Notes: generated by a model not told the origin, from the sequence alone. A stretch of 64,000 nucleotides of DNA from Pelomonas sp051857475 (GCF_051857475.1 NZ_JBPZGZ010000001.1:806001-870000), one strand, 5' to 3'; shown: positions 32,817 to 40,358, counted from the stretch's first letter. Numbers and translations: made by a program.

Positions 32817-33061
32817 CCTGCGATCCCTCGCATGGTCGGGTTCTGCACGGATGCCGTGTTGGCCTTCGCGTCCTCGCGAATCTTTGCGGCCTCCGCGAAG
32901 TCGCCCGCCTTGATGGCCGCATGGCCGATTTCCCGGGCCTCTGCGGGGCTGAAGTACAGCGGGAACAAGCCGACCTTGACGCGCACGACGCCGGGCACGA
33001 CGCCCGATTCATCGGCAGCGACTTCAGCCGTCCCGGCTTTGGTCTTGATGGTGGCGAGCAT
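32813..33061 (-). CDS. Small early phage protein (82 residues)
   Basis: From ATG 33061 the product starts MLATIKTKAGTAEVAADESG. It has a beta-rich first half (VVRVKVGLFPLYFSPAEA) followed by helices. It overlaps the next gene by 4 bases. It could be a small regulatory or DNA-binding protein of the early operon; unrecognised. Confidence 0.55.
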   Translation of the reverse strand: MLATIKTKAGTAEVAADESGVVPGVVRVKVGLFPLYFSPAEAREIGHAAIKAGDFAEAAKIREDAKANTASVQNPTMRGIAG

Positions 33062-33063
33062 GG

Positions 33064-33321
33064 TCAGACCCTCCACGTAACGCAGCAGTCGGCGCCGGGC
33101 TCCGGCGGCCACGGCACAGGCGGTTGCCAGCCCAGCACAGCCAGGGTCTTGATGGCCGTGTCGAGGCGTCGCTGCATGAAGTCGCCGGGCGCGGCCAGGA
33201 GCACCGCCGATGTCAGCTCATCCAGCACGCGGGCGAGGTCGCTGTACTTTGGCAGGCCGTCCACCTCGCACCGACCATCGAAACAGGCGATGGCCATTTC
33301 TTGAATTCGTTGGGTGTTCAT
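33064..33321 (-). CDS. Small early phage protein (85 residues)
   Basis: The start chosen is ATG 33321, just after the previous stop. The product reads MNTQRIQEMAIACFDGRCEV and later WPPEPGADCCVTWRV. It is helical in its middle part (ARVLDELTSAVLLAAPGDFM) with a Cys-containing end. Function unknown. Confidence 0.55.
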   Translation of the reverse strand: MNTQRIQEMAIACFDGRCEVDGLPKYSDLARVLDELTSAVLLAAPGDFMQRRLDTAIKTLAVLGWQPPVPWPPEPGADCCVTWRV

Positions 33322-33323
33322 CG

Positions 33324-33557
33324 TCAGACCTGCCGCGCGATGAATTCCATGTCGGCCACGTCGAGGATGTCGACGCGCTGCACCGCCTGGAGCGCCGTGT
33401 AGTCCATCGCCTTCAGGACTTCGGGGCGGTTGAGGATGAGCGCGACGGCCAGCGTCTCGCCGGTCGACCAGCCCGGCCACTTGGCGAAGGTCTTGCCCTT
33501 CACGTGCCGCGCCATGGTCAGAAAACGGTTGATGGTGTTGATGTCACCAAATGCCAT
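33324..33557 (-). CDS. First gene of the early phage operon (77 residues)
   Basis: ATG 33557 is preceded by AAGGGG on the minus strand. The product starts MAFGDINTINRFLTMARHVK and contains WSTGETLAVALILNRPEVLK, reminiscent of a small alpha-helical DNA-binding or anti-repressor fold. It is the promoter-proximal gene divergent from the repressor across a 283-base control region. Unrecognised. Confidence 0.55.
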   Translation of the reverse strand: MAFGDINTINRFLTMARHVKGKTFAKWPGWSTGETLAVALILNRPEVLKAMDYTALQAVQRVDILDVADMEFIARQV

Positions 33558-33840
33558 GCGAAACCCCTTGAACCCCCACCCTCCCCGCCTGAGACCCTTC
33601 GGGGTGGCGCCGCCGTGGACTCTCACCACGAGCACCGAACCGGGCCGCCCTATGCGCGGCGCCATTCCGAAGGGTGCTGACCGGACCGGGGAACGGGGGG
33701 TTTCGAAGTGACCGGTCAGCGGGGCGCACGATAGAGCAAATACGTTCAGCTACAGCAACAACATTCAGTTGTTTGTCGTTTGCCTGAAGGCGCTTAAAGT
33801 GCCTTTTGTGGCAGCAGCGCCACGAAACCGGGGGGTTTCC
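33558..33840. promoter_or_regulatory. Divergent control region of the prophage
   Basis: The non-coding stretch between the early operon and the divergent repressor contains an inverted repeat AACAAC-ATTCA-GTTGTT at 33757-33773 in A/T-richer surroundings. This is where a lysogeny switch is expected: the repressor gene downstream would bind here and shut off the leftward early operon. Clear -35/-10 pairs could not be fixed by eye. Confidence 0.45.
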
Positions 33841-34137
33841 ATGCTTTCGACGATTGAATTGCTCGACCTTGCCAAGCACCGGCAAGGCGATGTCACCGAC
33901 TACCGAATTGCCAAGCTTTTGGGCATCACGTCGGCGCACGTCACGCACTACCGAAGCAAGGGCGTGAAGCCCTCAAACCCAGTAGCCATGCGGCTTGCCG
34001 AGCTGGCGGGGGTTGATCCGGCTGAGGCCGTGTTGGCCGTAAATCTCGAGCGCGCGACCTCTCCCGAGGACCGCGAAGTGTGGGAAATGCTGCTCTCGCG
34101 CATGTCCAAGCCTGGGAAGGCTAAAACGGCCCACTGA
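33841..34137 (+). CDS. Prophage repressor-like HTH protein (DUF3693-like)
   Basis: From ATG 33841 the product is 98 residues. It has a Cro/C1-like helix-turn-helix in DYRIAKLLGITSAHVTHYRS, followed by NPVAMRLAELAGVDPAEAVL and a helical end. Proteins of this kind are common in small prophages as repressors. It is divergent from the early operon and separated by the probable operator region. Confidence 0.75.
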   Translation: MLSTIELLDLAKHRQGDVTDYRIAKLLGITSAHVTHYRSKGVKPSNPVAMRLAELAGVDPAEAVLAVNLERATSPEDREVWEMLLSRMSKPGKAKTAH

Positions 34138-34227
34138 GGGCCCTACCCCGGCACCGTGCCGGGGGTGCCGGATCGCGACTTTCCCCTTTATCCATCGGGG
34201 TTCGCGGGTCATTTCAGACCGATCCGG

Positions 34228-34245
34228 TAATGCACATTGTCGCCA
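34228..34245. repeat. Right prophage junction (attR), 18-bp repeat
   Basis: TAATGCACATTGTCGCCA is identical to 22655-22672. Here the XerD side reads TTACCGGATCG on the minus strand and does not match dif, so it would be the phage-derived half; the XerC side is GGTGGCGACAA. This asymmetry is what XerC-mediated exchange of an integrase-less phage leaves. Confidence 0.7.
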
Positions 34246-34296
34246 CCGCAGACGCTGGCTCGATCGGCTCCTAACGCGACTTCTCAACGTAACTAT

Positions 34297-34319
34297 GGCC
34301 CGCACTGCGGGCCTTTTTT
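34297..34319 (+). terminator. Intrinsic terminator near attR
   Basis: GGCCCGC and GCGGGCC pair around ACT and are followed by TTTTTT. It would stop rightward transcription from the prophage repressor before the inovirus remnant. Confidence 0.85.
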
Positions 34320-34347
34320 CTATGACATCGCAGCCGATTCAAATGCC

Positions 34348-34717
34348 ATGCTGAATCGCCTGCCAACCTGGCTCCCGACGCTCGCGGAGCTGATGAACGA
34401 CCTCGGCCTGCAGGCCGCCGATGTTCCCAAAATCGCCCGTGTCCTGGGCGTGTCTGAGCGCACCGTATGGCGCTGGATGGGGCCACAGCGCTTGGGACGC
34501 CGAGATGCACAACCGGACCCAGAACGCGCTCAACCTGCAGGCGGCGCTTTACCGCGAGCTGCGCCGACTGCAGGACGCAGCCAAGGTGACCGGCGCCGGC
34601 GAGCTAGGCCAGGTCGGACGAGAGCGCCTGGCGGCCAACGACATCCCGTCGCCACCGCCCAAGGTCTTGACGACGCGGCCAGCCTGGAAAGACCTCGACC
34701 AGGCGCGGCGCGGTTGA
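34348..34717 (+). pseudogene. Disrupted DUF3653-like phage HTH regulator
   Basis: The first frame gives MLNRLPTWLPTLAELMNDLG and a helix-turn-helix IARVLGVSERTVWRWM. After that, the matching sequence continues in another frame as AEMHNRTQNALNLQAALYRE. Compared with the intact relative at 22758-23144, the segment around LLGLFWLTSW is missing, so a deletion has removed about 15 codons and shifted the frame. This copy belongs to the inovirus remnant. Confidence 0.65.
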
Positions 34718-34802
34718 GCAGCTGCAGCTCGTCGACCAGGCGGGCTCCCGCGGCCTGGCGGCCAGCTCTCCCAGGGCTACCGCCCCGGACCCCGCTAAAC
34801 AG

Positions 34803-35552
34803 TCACTTGCCTGAATTTTCCAATTTGGCCTTCATTTTGAAGGTAATAAACTTTTCATCCGGAAAATACTGTTTGGCTACTTGGCGCATTTTCTCAATCG
34901 TCTCTGGCAATGATTTCCGAGAATCGGCAAAGAGATCGAGCGCATTGTCTGTTGTATTAATCAAGGTGTGATAGAGCCTTTCGCCCAGTGCCTGTTCCAT
35001 CTCGTCGTCGGTTATCACCCTATTGTTCACTTGCGCCTTCTCAATAGCCGGGTGAACTTGCTCAAAAAAGAACTCATTTCGAAGTCGAAGCGCGGCGTAT
35101 GCCTGATGGAAGCTTTCTTGTTCTATCGTCAGCAGGAGAAAAAAGTTTGGGTCGTGGTCTAAAACGAACTTGAGATCAGCGAAGTCGTGCACCAGATCTT
35201 GGTAGTCTGGAGGCTTTTGTGCAGGATAAGTGAACGCCCTGTGAGCGGGCGGCAGACTACGATACTTGTCCATCCCCAGAGATGTGCCTTCAACTGCATT
35301 TGCTTGTCGAACCAGGATAAATAGCCCCCAACTCAACGCATCTTTTCGTCTCTGCTGCTCAATCAAGTGCTCTTTCGCCTGATTCAGACGGAAGGCGAAA
35401 GTCGCACCGAAGAATGTGCCGAGTAATGGAAGGCATCCAAGCGCTAGCTCTCTATTTCCGATTGCACCTGCCACATAGGCACAAATCAAAACTCCGCTCA
35501 GCGCAAGAAAAATAAGAACATAAACCCATGATTTTGGTTTCACGCTGGACAT
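34803..35552 (-). CDS. Two-helix membrane protein, A/T-rich moron (249 residues)
   Basis: ATG 35552 is preceded by GGGAGCAAAA. Two N-terminal transmembrane helices (WVYVLIFLALSGVLICAYVA and ELALGCLPLLGTFFGATFAF) are followed by a cytoplasmic helical domain of about 190 residues. The base composition is visibly richer in A/T than the neighbours, as in recently acquired cargo. Membrane-anchored cargo proteins next to Zot often act in superinfection exclusion; that is only a suggestion here. Confidence 0.6.
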   Translation of the reverse strand: MSSVKPKSWVYVLIFLALSGVLICAYVAGAIGNRELALGCLPLLGTFFGATFAFRLNQAKEHLIEQQRRKDALSWGLFILVRQANAVEGTSLGMDKYRSLPPAHRAFTYPAQKPPDYQDLVHDFADLKFVLDHDPNFFLLLTIEQESFHQAYAALRLRNEFFFEQVHPAIEKAQVNNRVITDDEMEQALGERLYHTLINTTDNALDLFADSRKSLPETIEKMRQVAKQYFPDEKFITFKMKAKLENSGK

Positions 35553-35579
35553 TTTTGCTCCCTTTGATGCTGGGCCCAA

Positions 35580-36023
35580 TCAGAGCTTGCCTGCCTCATA
35601 CAGTTCCGCAAATCGCTTGTTAGCCCGAATAAATTCGTTGGAGCAATCCACTGTCCATGAGCCGCCCCGGGCCTCATCGCAACTTGCCGGCTTGCGGTAG
35701 TACCGCCCCCAAGCGGCGGCGCGCTTGCCTGCCTCGGCCGAAATCTGCCGTTTGGCCTGCTCATCCGCGTTCTGCGCCTGTACAAACTGCGCGCGCTTGG
35801 CAGCTAAGACCGCTTGATTCGCCGCCTGCGTGCGCTTCACATCTGCGTCGACTGCTGCGGCTTGCCTAGCCAGCTCGGCGGCCAGCTCCGCAGCGGCTAC
35901 CTGCGCCTGCCAGACCACAACGCGCCGTAGCACAAACGACGCGGCGAGCGACCCGATGAAGACACCCAACGCCACGTGCAAAAAAAGCGGCAGACCGCCC
36001 GACCTTGAATCCCAACCAGACAT
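35580..36023 (-). CDS. Membrane-anchored coiled-coil protein (147 residues)
   Basis: ATG 36023 follows GGGGAGG. The product has one transmembrane helix (LPLFLHVALGVFIGSLAASF) and then a long Ala/Gln/Glu coiled coil (AAAELAAELARQAAAVDADV). A Cys-containing C-terminal region (ASCDEARGGSWTVDCSNEF) ends it. It lies 27 bases upstream of the A/T-rich membrane protein gene in transcription order and 37 bases after the Zot fragment. It may be an inovirus accessory protein. Confidence 0.55.
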   Translation of the reverse strand: MSGWDSRSGGLPLFLHVALGVFIGSLAASFVLRRVVVWQAQVAAAELAAELARQAAAVDADVKRTQAANQAVLAAKRAQFVQAQNADEQAKRQISAEAGKRAAAWGRYYRKPASCDEARGGSWTVDCSNEFIRANKRFAELYEAGKL

Positions 36024-36060
36024 CTGGCCTCCCCTTTTGGCGGCCAGTATCGCCGTGCCC

Positions 36061-36410
36061 CTACTGCGCGGTTCTCTCCATCCGGCGCGCCACAGGCCCG
36101 GCATCGGGTTGAACCGTAGCGGCGGCGATTTGAGCCGGCGGCGGGCCGAACGAGCCTGCACCCTGCCCTAGCCTCTCGCCAAGCGCCTGTGGGGCCGCCT
36201 GCGGGGCTTGCTGGGGCTGTTGCTGCACCCGCTCGCCATTGGCGGCCCAGGCCACGAAGAATCCGCCATCGGCGAGCTTGCGGCACAGCTCATCACTCAT
36301 GTCCAGCTTCGTGGACTGCTGGCTGTAGCACTGGCAGCGCTTGGCGCTGGCGATGCAGGCGGCCGGATATGGCGCCTGCTGCGGCATGGTGACGCCGTCA
36401 TAGACCGGCG
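36061..36410 (-). pseudogene. C-terminal fragment of a Zot (pI-like) protein
   Basis: The fragment reads TPVYDGVTMPQQAPYPAACI then ASAKRCQCYSQQSTKLDMSD and ELCRKLADGGFF. The Cys-rich YPAAC...C-C-C...C pattern is typical of the periplasmic end of Zot proteins of Xanthomonas/Ralstonia-type inoviruses. The N-terminal ATPase domain and the membrane helix are missing; the frame joins directly to DUF2523 sequence at about 36400-36410. Confidence 0.7.
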
Positions 36411-36523
36411 TCAATGCCCGAATAGCTCGCGTACCCGATGCCCAGGGACAGCAAGACGCGGCCAACGAGAGTGCCCGCCGCAGAGATCAATGCGCCGATC
36501 AGCGCGCCGAGAAACAGAGGCAC
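36398..36523 (-). pseudogene. N-terminal fragment of a DUF2523 inovirus membrane protein
   Basis: From GTG 36523 the product is VPLFLGALIGALISAAGTLV, then GRVLLSLGIGYASYSGIDAGL and a stop. DUF2523 proteins (pVI-like) start in this way but continue for about 55 more residues. The truncation coincides with the start of Zot C-terminal sequence, so one deletion removed the end of this gene and most of zot. Confidence 0.65.
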
Positions 36524-36525
36524 GG

Positions 36526-36768
36526 TCAGTCTTTGAAGGCGATGCCCAGGGCGCCAAGCACGCTCAGCGCCATGAAGATGTGGCCGAGCATCTGCAGGGG
36601 CTCGTTCAACCATCTAGGGCCGTATCGGCGTTGACCGTCGCACTCCCCGAGCCCACGCTGGCTTGAATCCTCATGCCTGAGGCAGCGAATTACGCGGGGA
36701 GCCCCCTTGCGGCGTATTCGGGTATGCCTGTCCATTGTTTCTTGCGTACCTGCTAACGGAACTTTCAA
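36526..36768 (-). pseudogene. Remnant ending in a membrane anchor, possibly pIII-like
   Basis: Only the end looks protein-like: EPLQMLGHIFMALSVLGALGIAFKD, a tail anchor. The stop is 2 bases before the DUF2523 start. In inoviruses the adsorption protein precedes DUF2523 and ends in such an anchor. The upstream part (RHTRIRRKGAPRVIRCLRHE) has no recognisable character. Confidence 0.4.
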
Positions 36769-36865
36769 GCAGTCCGGGCGACTAAATGGCGCTGTCTTGT
36801 TGCTCGTTGAGCCCGTCGGCGATGCCGACCGGCTTGCAAGTTATGTATTCACCCCGGTGACCATC

Positions 36866-37387
36866 ATGCCAACACCTTCAAAGTCCGCGGTGCGCGAGGT
36901 TCTCGAGTCCATACGCCTGAAGGAGAGCTCACCGCCTCAATCAGCGGACGAGCGGGATGCTGGACGTTCTCGCCAGCGTGCCGGTAGTACAGCCGGGATG
37001 GTCGACTACGCCAAGTGCCGGCTCGTTTGGGATGCGACCAAAACGAAGGTCGCAGCCGAACTCAAGAAGCTCGAGCAAGCGATCACGGAGGTCTACGGGA
37101 AGCGAGAAGGTTTTCCGCAGATTGCCAGCAAGCTACGTAAGCTCGACAGCGTGCTGGATGCATTCGCCGACGATCTTTCCGGCCTTTTCAGCCGCTTGGC
37201 GGCTGGGCCGCAAGCCTCAGACCGAGATTCACTGCATCGCGAGGCGGCTCGCCTGGTTCGCTTCTTCCATCGGCAGGCTGTCAGCGACCCCTTCATCGGC
37301 GAACTCGATTCGAACCCATTTGTTCCGGTCACGATTCGCGCCACGCTTGATCGGTCGCTGACTGATCTTTCCGGAAAACTGAGGTAG
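36866..37387 (+). CDS. Unknown helical protein, first gene of a four-gene operon
   Basis: The 173-residue product starts at ATG 36866 (MPTPSKSAVREVLESIRLKE); an upstream extension to 36707 overlaps phage remnants and is unlikely. It is alpha-helical and charged, with KTKVAAELKKLEQAITEVYG in the middle. It heads four co-directional genes with 14-base, -4 and 2-base spacings. The function is unknown; the operon has somewhat lower G/C than the chromosome and no phage hallmark. Confidence 0.6.
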   Translation: MPTPSKSAVREVLESIRLKESSPPQSADERDAGRSRQRAGSTAGMVDYAKCRLVWDATKTKVAAELKKLEQAITEVYGKREGFPQIASKLRKLDSVLDAFADDLSGLFSRLAAGPQASDRDSLHREAARLVRFFHRQAVSDPFIGELDSNPFVPVTIRATLDRSLTDLSGKLR

Positions 37388-37401
37388 GTCGGGAGCACGC
37401 G

Positions 37402-37914
37402 ATGGAGGTGATTGAAGTGATGGCAGGGCCGTGTGTCGAGCTGCCGCCTTGGCGCTTCGTGCGCTTTGGACAGGATGACTCCCTCGACGCTGCAGCTCGC
37501 CGCCTCTTCCTGGCGCAATGGCCAGGTTGCCATTTGCCGCGCTGTGAGGGTTTAGACCTGCCGATGACAGCGATTGCGCTGGGCGACGACCAGGTCTTGG
37601 GTTGCGCAAGCGTTGTGCGAGCGTTCTTGCCTGAATCCGGTCGGCTCGCTACGTGCCTCTCCAACCTGGTCGTCGCCTTCCCCCACCGGCGACAAGGCCT
37701 GGGTCGCCAGCTCGTCAGCTGGCTGATGCAAGAGGCTGCGGAAGTTGGTGAAAGAAGGTTGTACGCAGTCAGCGCGCAACGTGCCTTCTTCCAAGCTATC
37801 GGGTGGAGTCCCGTTTCAACGGAGCAGAAATCGGAAGCAAGCGCGTTTACGCGAGATGCCGAAGCCGCACAGCTCTTCGAATCGCCCTGGAACAAGCAAT
37901 GGAGCGCGATATGA
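37402..37914 (+). CDS. GNAT-family N-acetyltransferase
   Basis: A 170-residue protein with the acetyl-CoA binding motif A in NLVVAFPHRRQGLGRQLVSW (the R/Q-x-x-G-x-G/A pattern as RRQGLG). A beta-strand and helix (RRLYAVSAQRAFFQAIGW) follow, typical of motif B. The substrate is not deducible. It is the second gene of the unknown operon and overlaps the third by 4 bases. GNATs in small operons can be toxins (with an RHH antitoxin) or modifying enzymes; no antitoxin-like partner is visible. Confidence 0.82.
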   Translation: MEVIEVMAGPCVELPPWRFVRFGQDDSLDAAARRLFLAQWPGCHLPRCEGLDLPMTAIALGDDQVLGCASVVRAFLPESGRLATCLSNLVVAFPHRRQGLGRQLVSWLMQEAAEVGERRLYAVSAQRAFFQAIGWSPVSTEQKSEASAFTRDAEAAQLFESPWNKQWSAI

Positions 37915-38309
37915 CTGATCGGAAGAAACAAGATGCATGGCTGATGACGGCCCTTGACGTCCCCATGGAGGTGGTAGTTGACGCTGGCGACCAATCTTCA
38001 GAGCAGGACCGCGTCGGCAGTTTGGTATGGGAAGGTGCCACCTTGCGCGCTCAATCGGCGCTTCGCCAGTTGGCTGCGGAGATGGACCGACGCGGTGGCA
38101 CTGACTACCAGAAGGCTGCGGCTATGGTGCGCAGCGCTCAGGAGAAGCTTGCTCAACCCCTCGACTCCGCCAAAAGCGTCGCTCAGATGAAATCTTGGAT
38201 CCTCACCGACGAGTTGATATCAGGGTGTGATGACGTCCTTCACCTGACCGATCCACTTCTGGTCGCCGTCGATCGTCTTGCGACGACCTTTCAATCTAAG
38301 GGAGCTTGA
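37911..38309 (+). CDS. Unknown helical protein, third gene of the GNAT operon
   Basis: The start ATG 37911 overlaps the GNAT stop (ATGA); ATG 37899 is an alternative. The 132-residue product is helical (RAQSALRQLAAEMDRRGGTD, VRSAQEKLAQPLDSAKSVAQ). It resembles the first protein of the operon in general composition. Unrecognised. Confidence 0.6.
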   Translation: MTDRKKQDAWLMTALDVPMEVVVDAGDQSSEQDRVGSLVWEGATLRAQSALRQLAAEMDRRGGTDYQKAAAMVRSAQEKLAQPLDSAKSVAQMKSWILTDELISGCDDVLHLTDPLLVAVDRLATTFQSKGA

Positions 38310-38311
38310 CC

Positions 38312-39256
38312 ATGGAAGCACCTGACGCAGCAAGAATAGTTACGGACCGACTCGTCGGAGGTTCTCGAAAAGGCGGCGGTGGTCGCGATGACGGCGATGA
38401 CGACCGGAAGAAGAAGCTTCCCATTGAAATCATGAGCGACGCTGACGAAGCTGTCGCCACGGAAGCTGCCGCTGCCTTGTTTGAGCTGATGAAGTTGTTG
38501 GAAACGGAGCTTCACCCCTACGGCTTCAACCTGGACATCTGGCTGGAGAGGTACACGTTTGAATCTCCTGAACTGTCCGAGTTAGTGGAGCAGATCATGA
38601 GCATCGCGAGCCCGGAGTTGCAGCATGCCTTGCAACAAGAAGAAGATGACCTAATCCATGAACGTGCGTCGGTCGAGCACATGCGTCGTCTCGCCCGGAA
38701 GTGCAGGGACATGTACGACACGTTGATGGTTTTTCTTGCCAACGCGCAGCGTTTGTACAGAGAGCTCCAGAGGCGGCGTGCCGCTGAAGCGGAGGAGAAG
38801 TCTGGCGCGAGCAGCAGTTCCAGTTCGAGTTCAACCAATGAAGGCGGATTCAACTTTGTTGCCGCCCTGGAGGGTCTAGAAGCCAACCACGACAAGAAAA
38901 AATGGCTTGCGGCTGTCAAGGAGACCGGCAAGGGCGCGAAGTGCATCTATGTCGACGCGGACCTGATCAATCGCATCAAAAGTCTCTTTGAGCAGTACTC
39001 CAAAGATTGGGATGCCGCTTCAGTTGACGGCTTCAAGGGCATGAAGGTGGACAAGTTCCGGCGCATGACAGCTGCGCTTGAAGAAATCATTGGCCTGCTT
39101 GTCTCCTCGGGCAACATCCTGACTCATGCTTCCATCGGCCCTGGCTCTGCCTTCTTTGACATGATGATGCGCCTGCTGAAGCAGAGCTGTGGAAGCCGCG
39201 AAGTTTTGACGTTGGCGCAATGGTGGATGTCCATCGCAAAGCCCTCGAAGAAGTGA
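38312..39256 (+). CDS. Unknown 314-residue protein, fourth gene of the GNAT operon
   Basis: An acidic/basic N-terminal part (GGGGRDDGDDDRKKK) precedes a helical domain. A run of eight serines (GASSSSSSSSTNEGG) follows as a linker, then a C-terminal helical domain ending MMMRLLKQSCGSREVLTLAQ. No membrane segment or known motif is present. ATG 38312 is 2 bases after the previous stop. The two-domain architecture with a Ser linker suggests a regulatory or scaffolding protein. Confidence 0.6.
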   Translation: MEAPDAARIVTDRLVGGSRKGGGGRDDGDDDRKKKLPIEIMSDADEAVATEAAAALFELMKLLETELHPYGFNLDIWLERYTFESPELSELVEQIMSIASPELQHALQQEEDDLIHERASVEHMRRLARKCRDMYDTLMVFLANAQRLYRELQRRRAAEAEEKSGASSSSSSSSTNEGGFNFVAALEGLEANHDKKKWLAAVKETGKGAKCIYVDADLINRIKSLFEQYSKDWDAASVDGFKGMKVDKFRRMTAALEEIIGLLVSSGNILTHASIGPGSAFFDMMMRLLKQSCGSREVLTLAQWWMSIAKPSKK

Positions 39257-39454
39257 GTGGTGCGGCATTCGGGAAGGTGCAGCCTGCCCAGGCGACTCCG
39301 TTTGTCAGGCCTGCTTGTTCTAGATGCTCGCGTTGCGCGCGCTTCCTGTCACCACTTGCAGCACCTATAGGTGCTCAAAATGGAAGCGACGTCGGGGCGT
39401 GCGCCGGCTGCCCGCGCTGTGCCAGGGGCCTGCAAAAAGCCGGCGCCCCTGCCC

Positions 39455-40314
39455 TCATGCTTCCTCGATAGCCAAGCCCTCTGGCGCCGTCGCCAAGGCG
39501 TGCTGCCCTGGCGTCACGCCAAATCTGCGTTTGAACAATGCAATGAAGCCACTGACGTTGGCGTAGCCGAGTTCGAGAGCGACGCTCTTGACCGAGCGGC
39601 CGGCGGCGATCAGCTCCAAAGCGCGCAGCAGGCGCACCCGTTGACGCCACTCCGCAAAACTGAACCCCGTCTCGGCGGCGAACTTTCGCGTGAACGTCCG
39701 CGATGAAGCGCCTGCCCAATCGGCCAACGCTTCTAGGCTCCGATCATCGTCCGGCCGTGTCAGCAGTTCTTGCGCCACCTTCAGCAGCCTGGCGTCGGTG
39801 GGCAGAGGCAGGCTGAATGGGATGCGCGGCAGGTCGCCGATCTCATCGAGGATCACAGCGGCAGCCGGGCCTGCGCGTCGGTCAGAGGCCCCGCAGGCCA
39901 ATCCGTCGCTCGCGCGATGCCGGCGCGCAGCAGCTGCGAAACGGCCACCACGCCCGGCTCGGCCGGCAACGTCGCGCAGGCCTCGGCGGCGACGTAAACG
40001 CTTCAGCCCGTGAAGGGTCCATGCGACTGCATGCCATGCGGGACATCCGGCGGCACCCAGACGGCATGCGTGGCAAGCACCACCCAGCGGCAATGCATCG
40101 CTTCGACGGTCAGCAAGCCGCGCGTAGCCCCGAGCAGCTGTCCGCGCGCGTGGCTGTGGCTGGGCGTGCGGCGTGCCTCGCCCGAGGTGGCCGCGACGCC
40201 CATCAGGGGCGGCCCGCCCTCGTCGGAGGCTTTTGCGGGCGGGATCAGCGGGAGATGCATCCTTGGCGGAAAACGGCTATCGATTGGCGTCGGCATCGTA
40301 CTCAGATGCGCCAC
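39455..40314 (-). pseudogene. AraC-family regulator with stop codon and frameshift
   Basis: The N-terminal cupin half (MAHLSTMPTPIDSRFPPRMH, later HSHARGQLLGATRGLLTVEA) ends at an in-frame TGA at 40003-40005. Reading on through the stop, good protein sequence continues (SVYVAAEACATLPAEPGVVA) until about 39860, where one base is missing. The C-terminal AraC DNA-binding domain follows in the shifted frame (SLEALADWAGASSRTFTRKF, VALELGYANVSGFIALFKRR). Two independent lesions make this a pseudogene rather than a sequencing error. It is divergent from a small gene that it once may have regulated. Confidence 0.8.
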
Positions 40315-40358
40315 CCGTCTCTAGAGTTGCCTGCATAGCAACTTCACGAGGAGCCGCC

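Larger units (their letters stand above)
22655..34245 (-). mobile_element. PM2-like (corticovirus-type) tailless prophage, about 11.6 kb
   Basis: The unit between the two 18-bp repeats encodes about 27 genes, nearly all on the minus strand and tightly coupled. The order is: divergent repressor, small early genes, HUH replication initiator, zinc ribbon protein, P-loop ATPase, terminator, membrane protein, capsid protein, small membrane/structural proteins, spike-like protein, lysozyme, membrane proteins, basic peptide, and a convergent HTH regulator. No tail, terminase, portal or integrase gene is present. PM2 (about 10 kb) has the same key set: GPA-type Rep P12, ATPase P9, double-jelly-roll capsid P2, spike P1, and many short membrane proteins. 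The assignment rests on gene content and layout. The FLiP-type ssDNA phages are an alternative with similar capsids. All genes appear intact. Confidence 0.75.
34246..36768 (-). mobile_element. Decayed filamentous-phage (inovirus) remnant
   Basis: Directly outside attR lies a second, broken phage in the same orientation: a pIII-like C-terminal end, an N-terminal DUF2523 fragment, a C-terminal Zot fragment, two intact-looking small genes and a disrupted DUF3653-type regulator. Replication genes and the Zot ATPase domain are absent. Inoviruses also integrate at dif by XerCD, so the two phages probably inserted successively at one site. The far boundary could not be found. Confidence 0.65.

Noticed and set aside
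22655..34245. Classifying the prophage as an inovirus
   Set aside because: No pIII, pVI/DUF2523 or Zot genes occur inside it; it has a lysozyme, a large capsid-like protein and a 633-residue HUH Rep.
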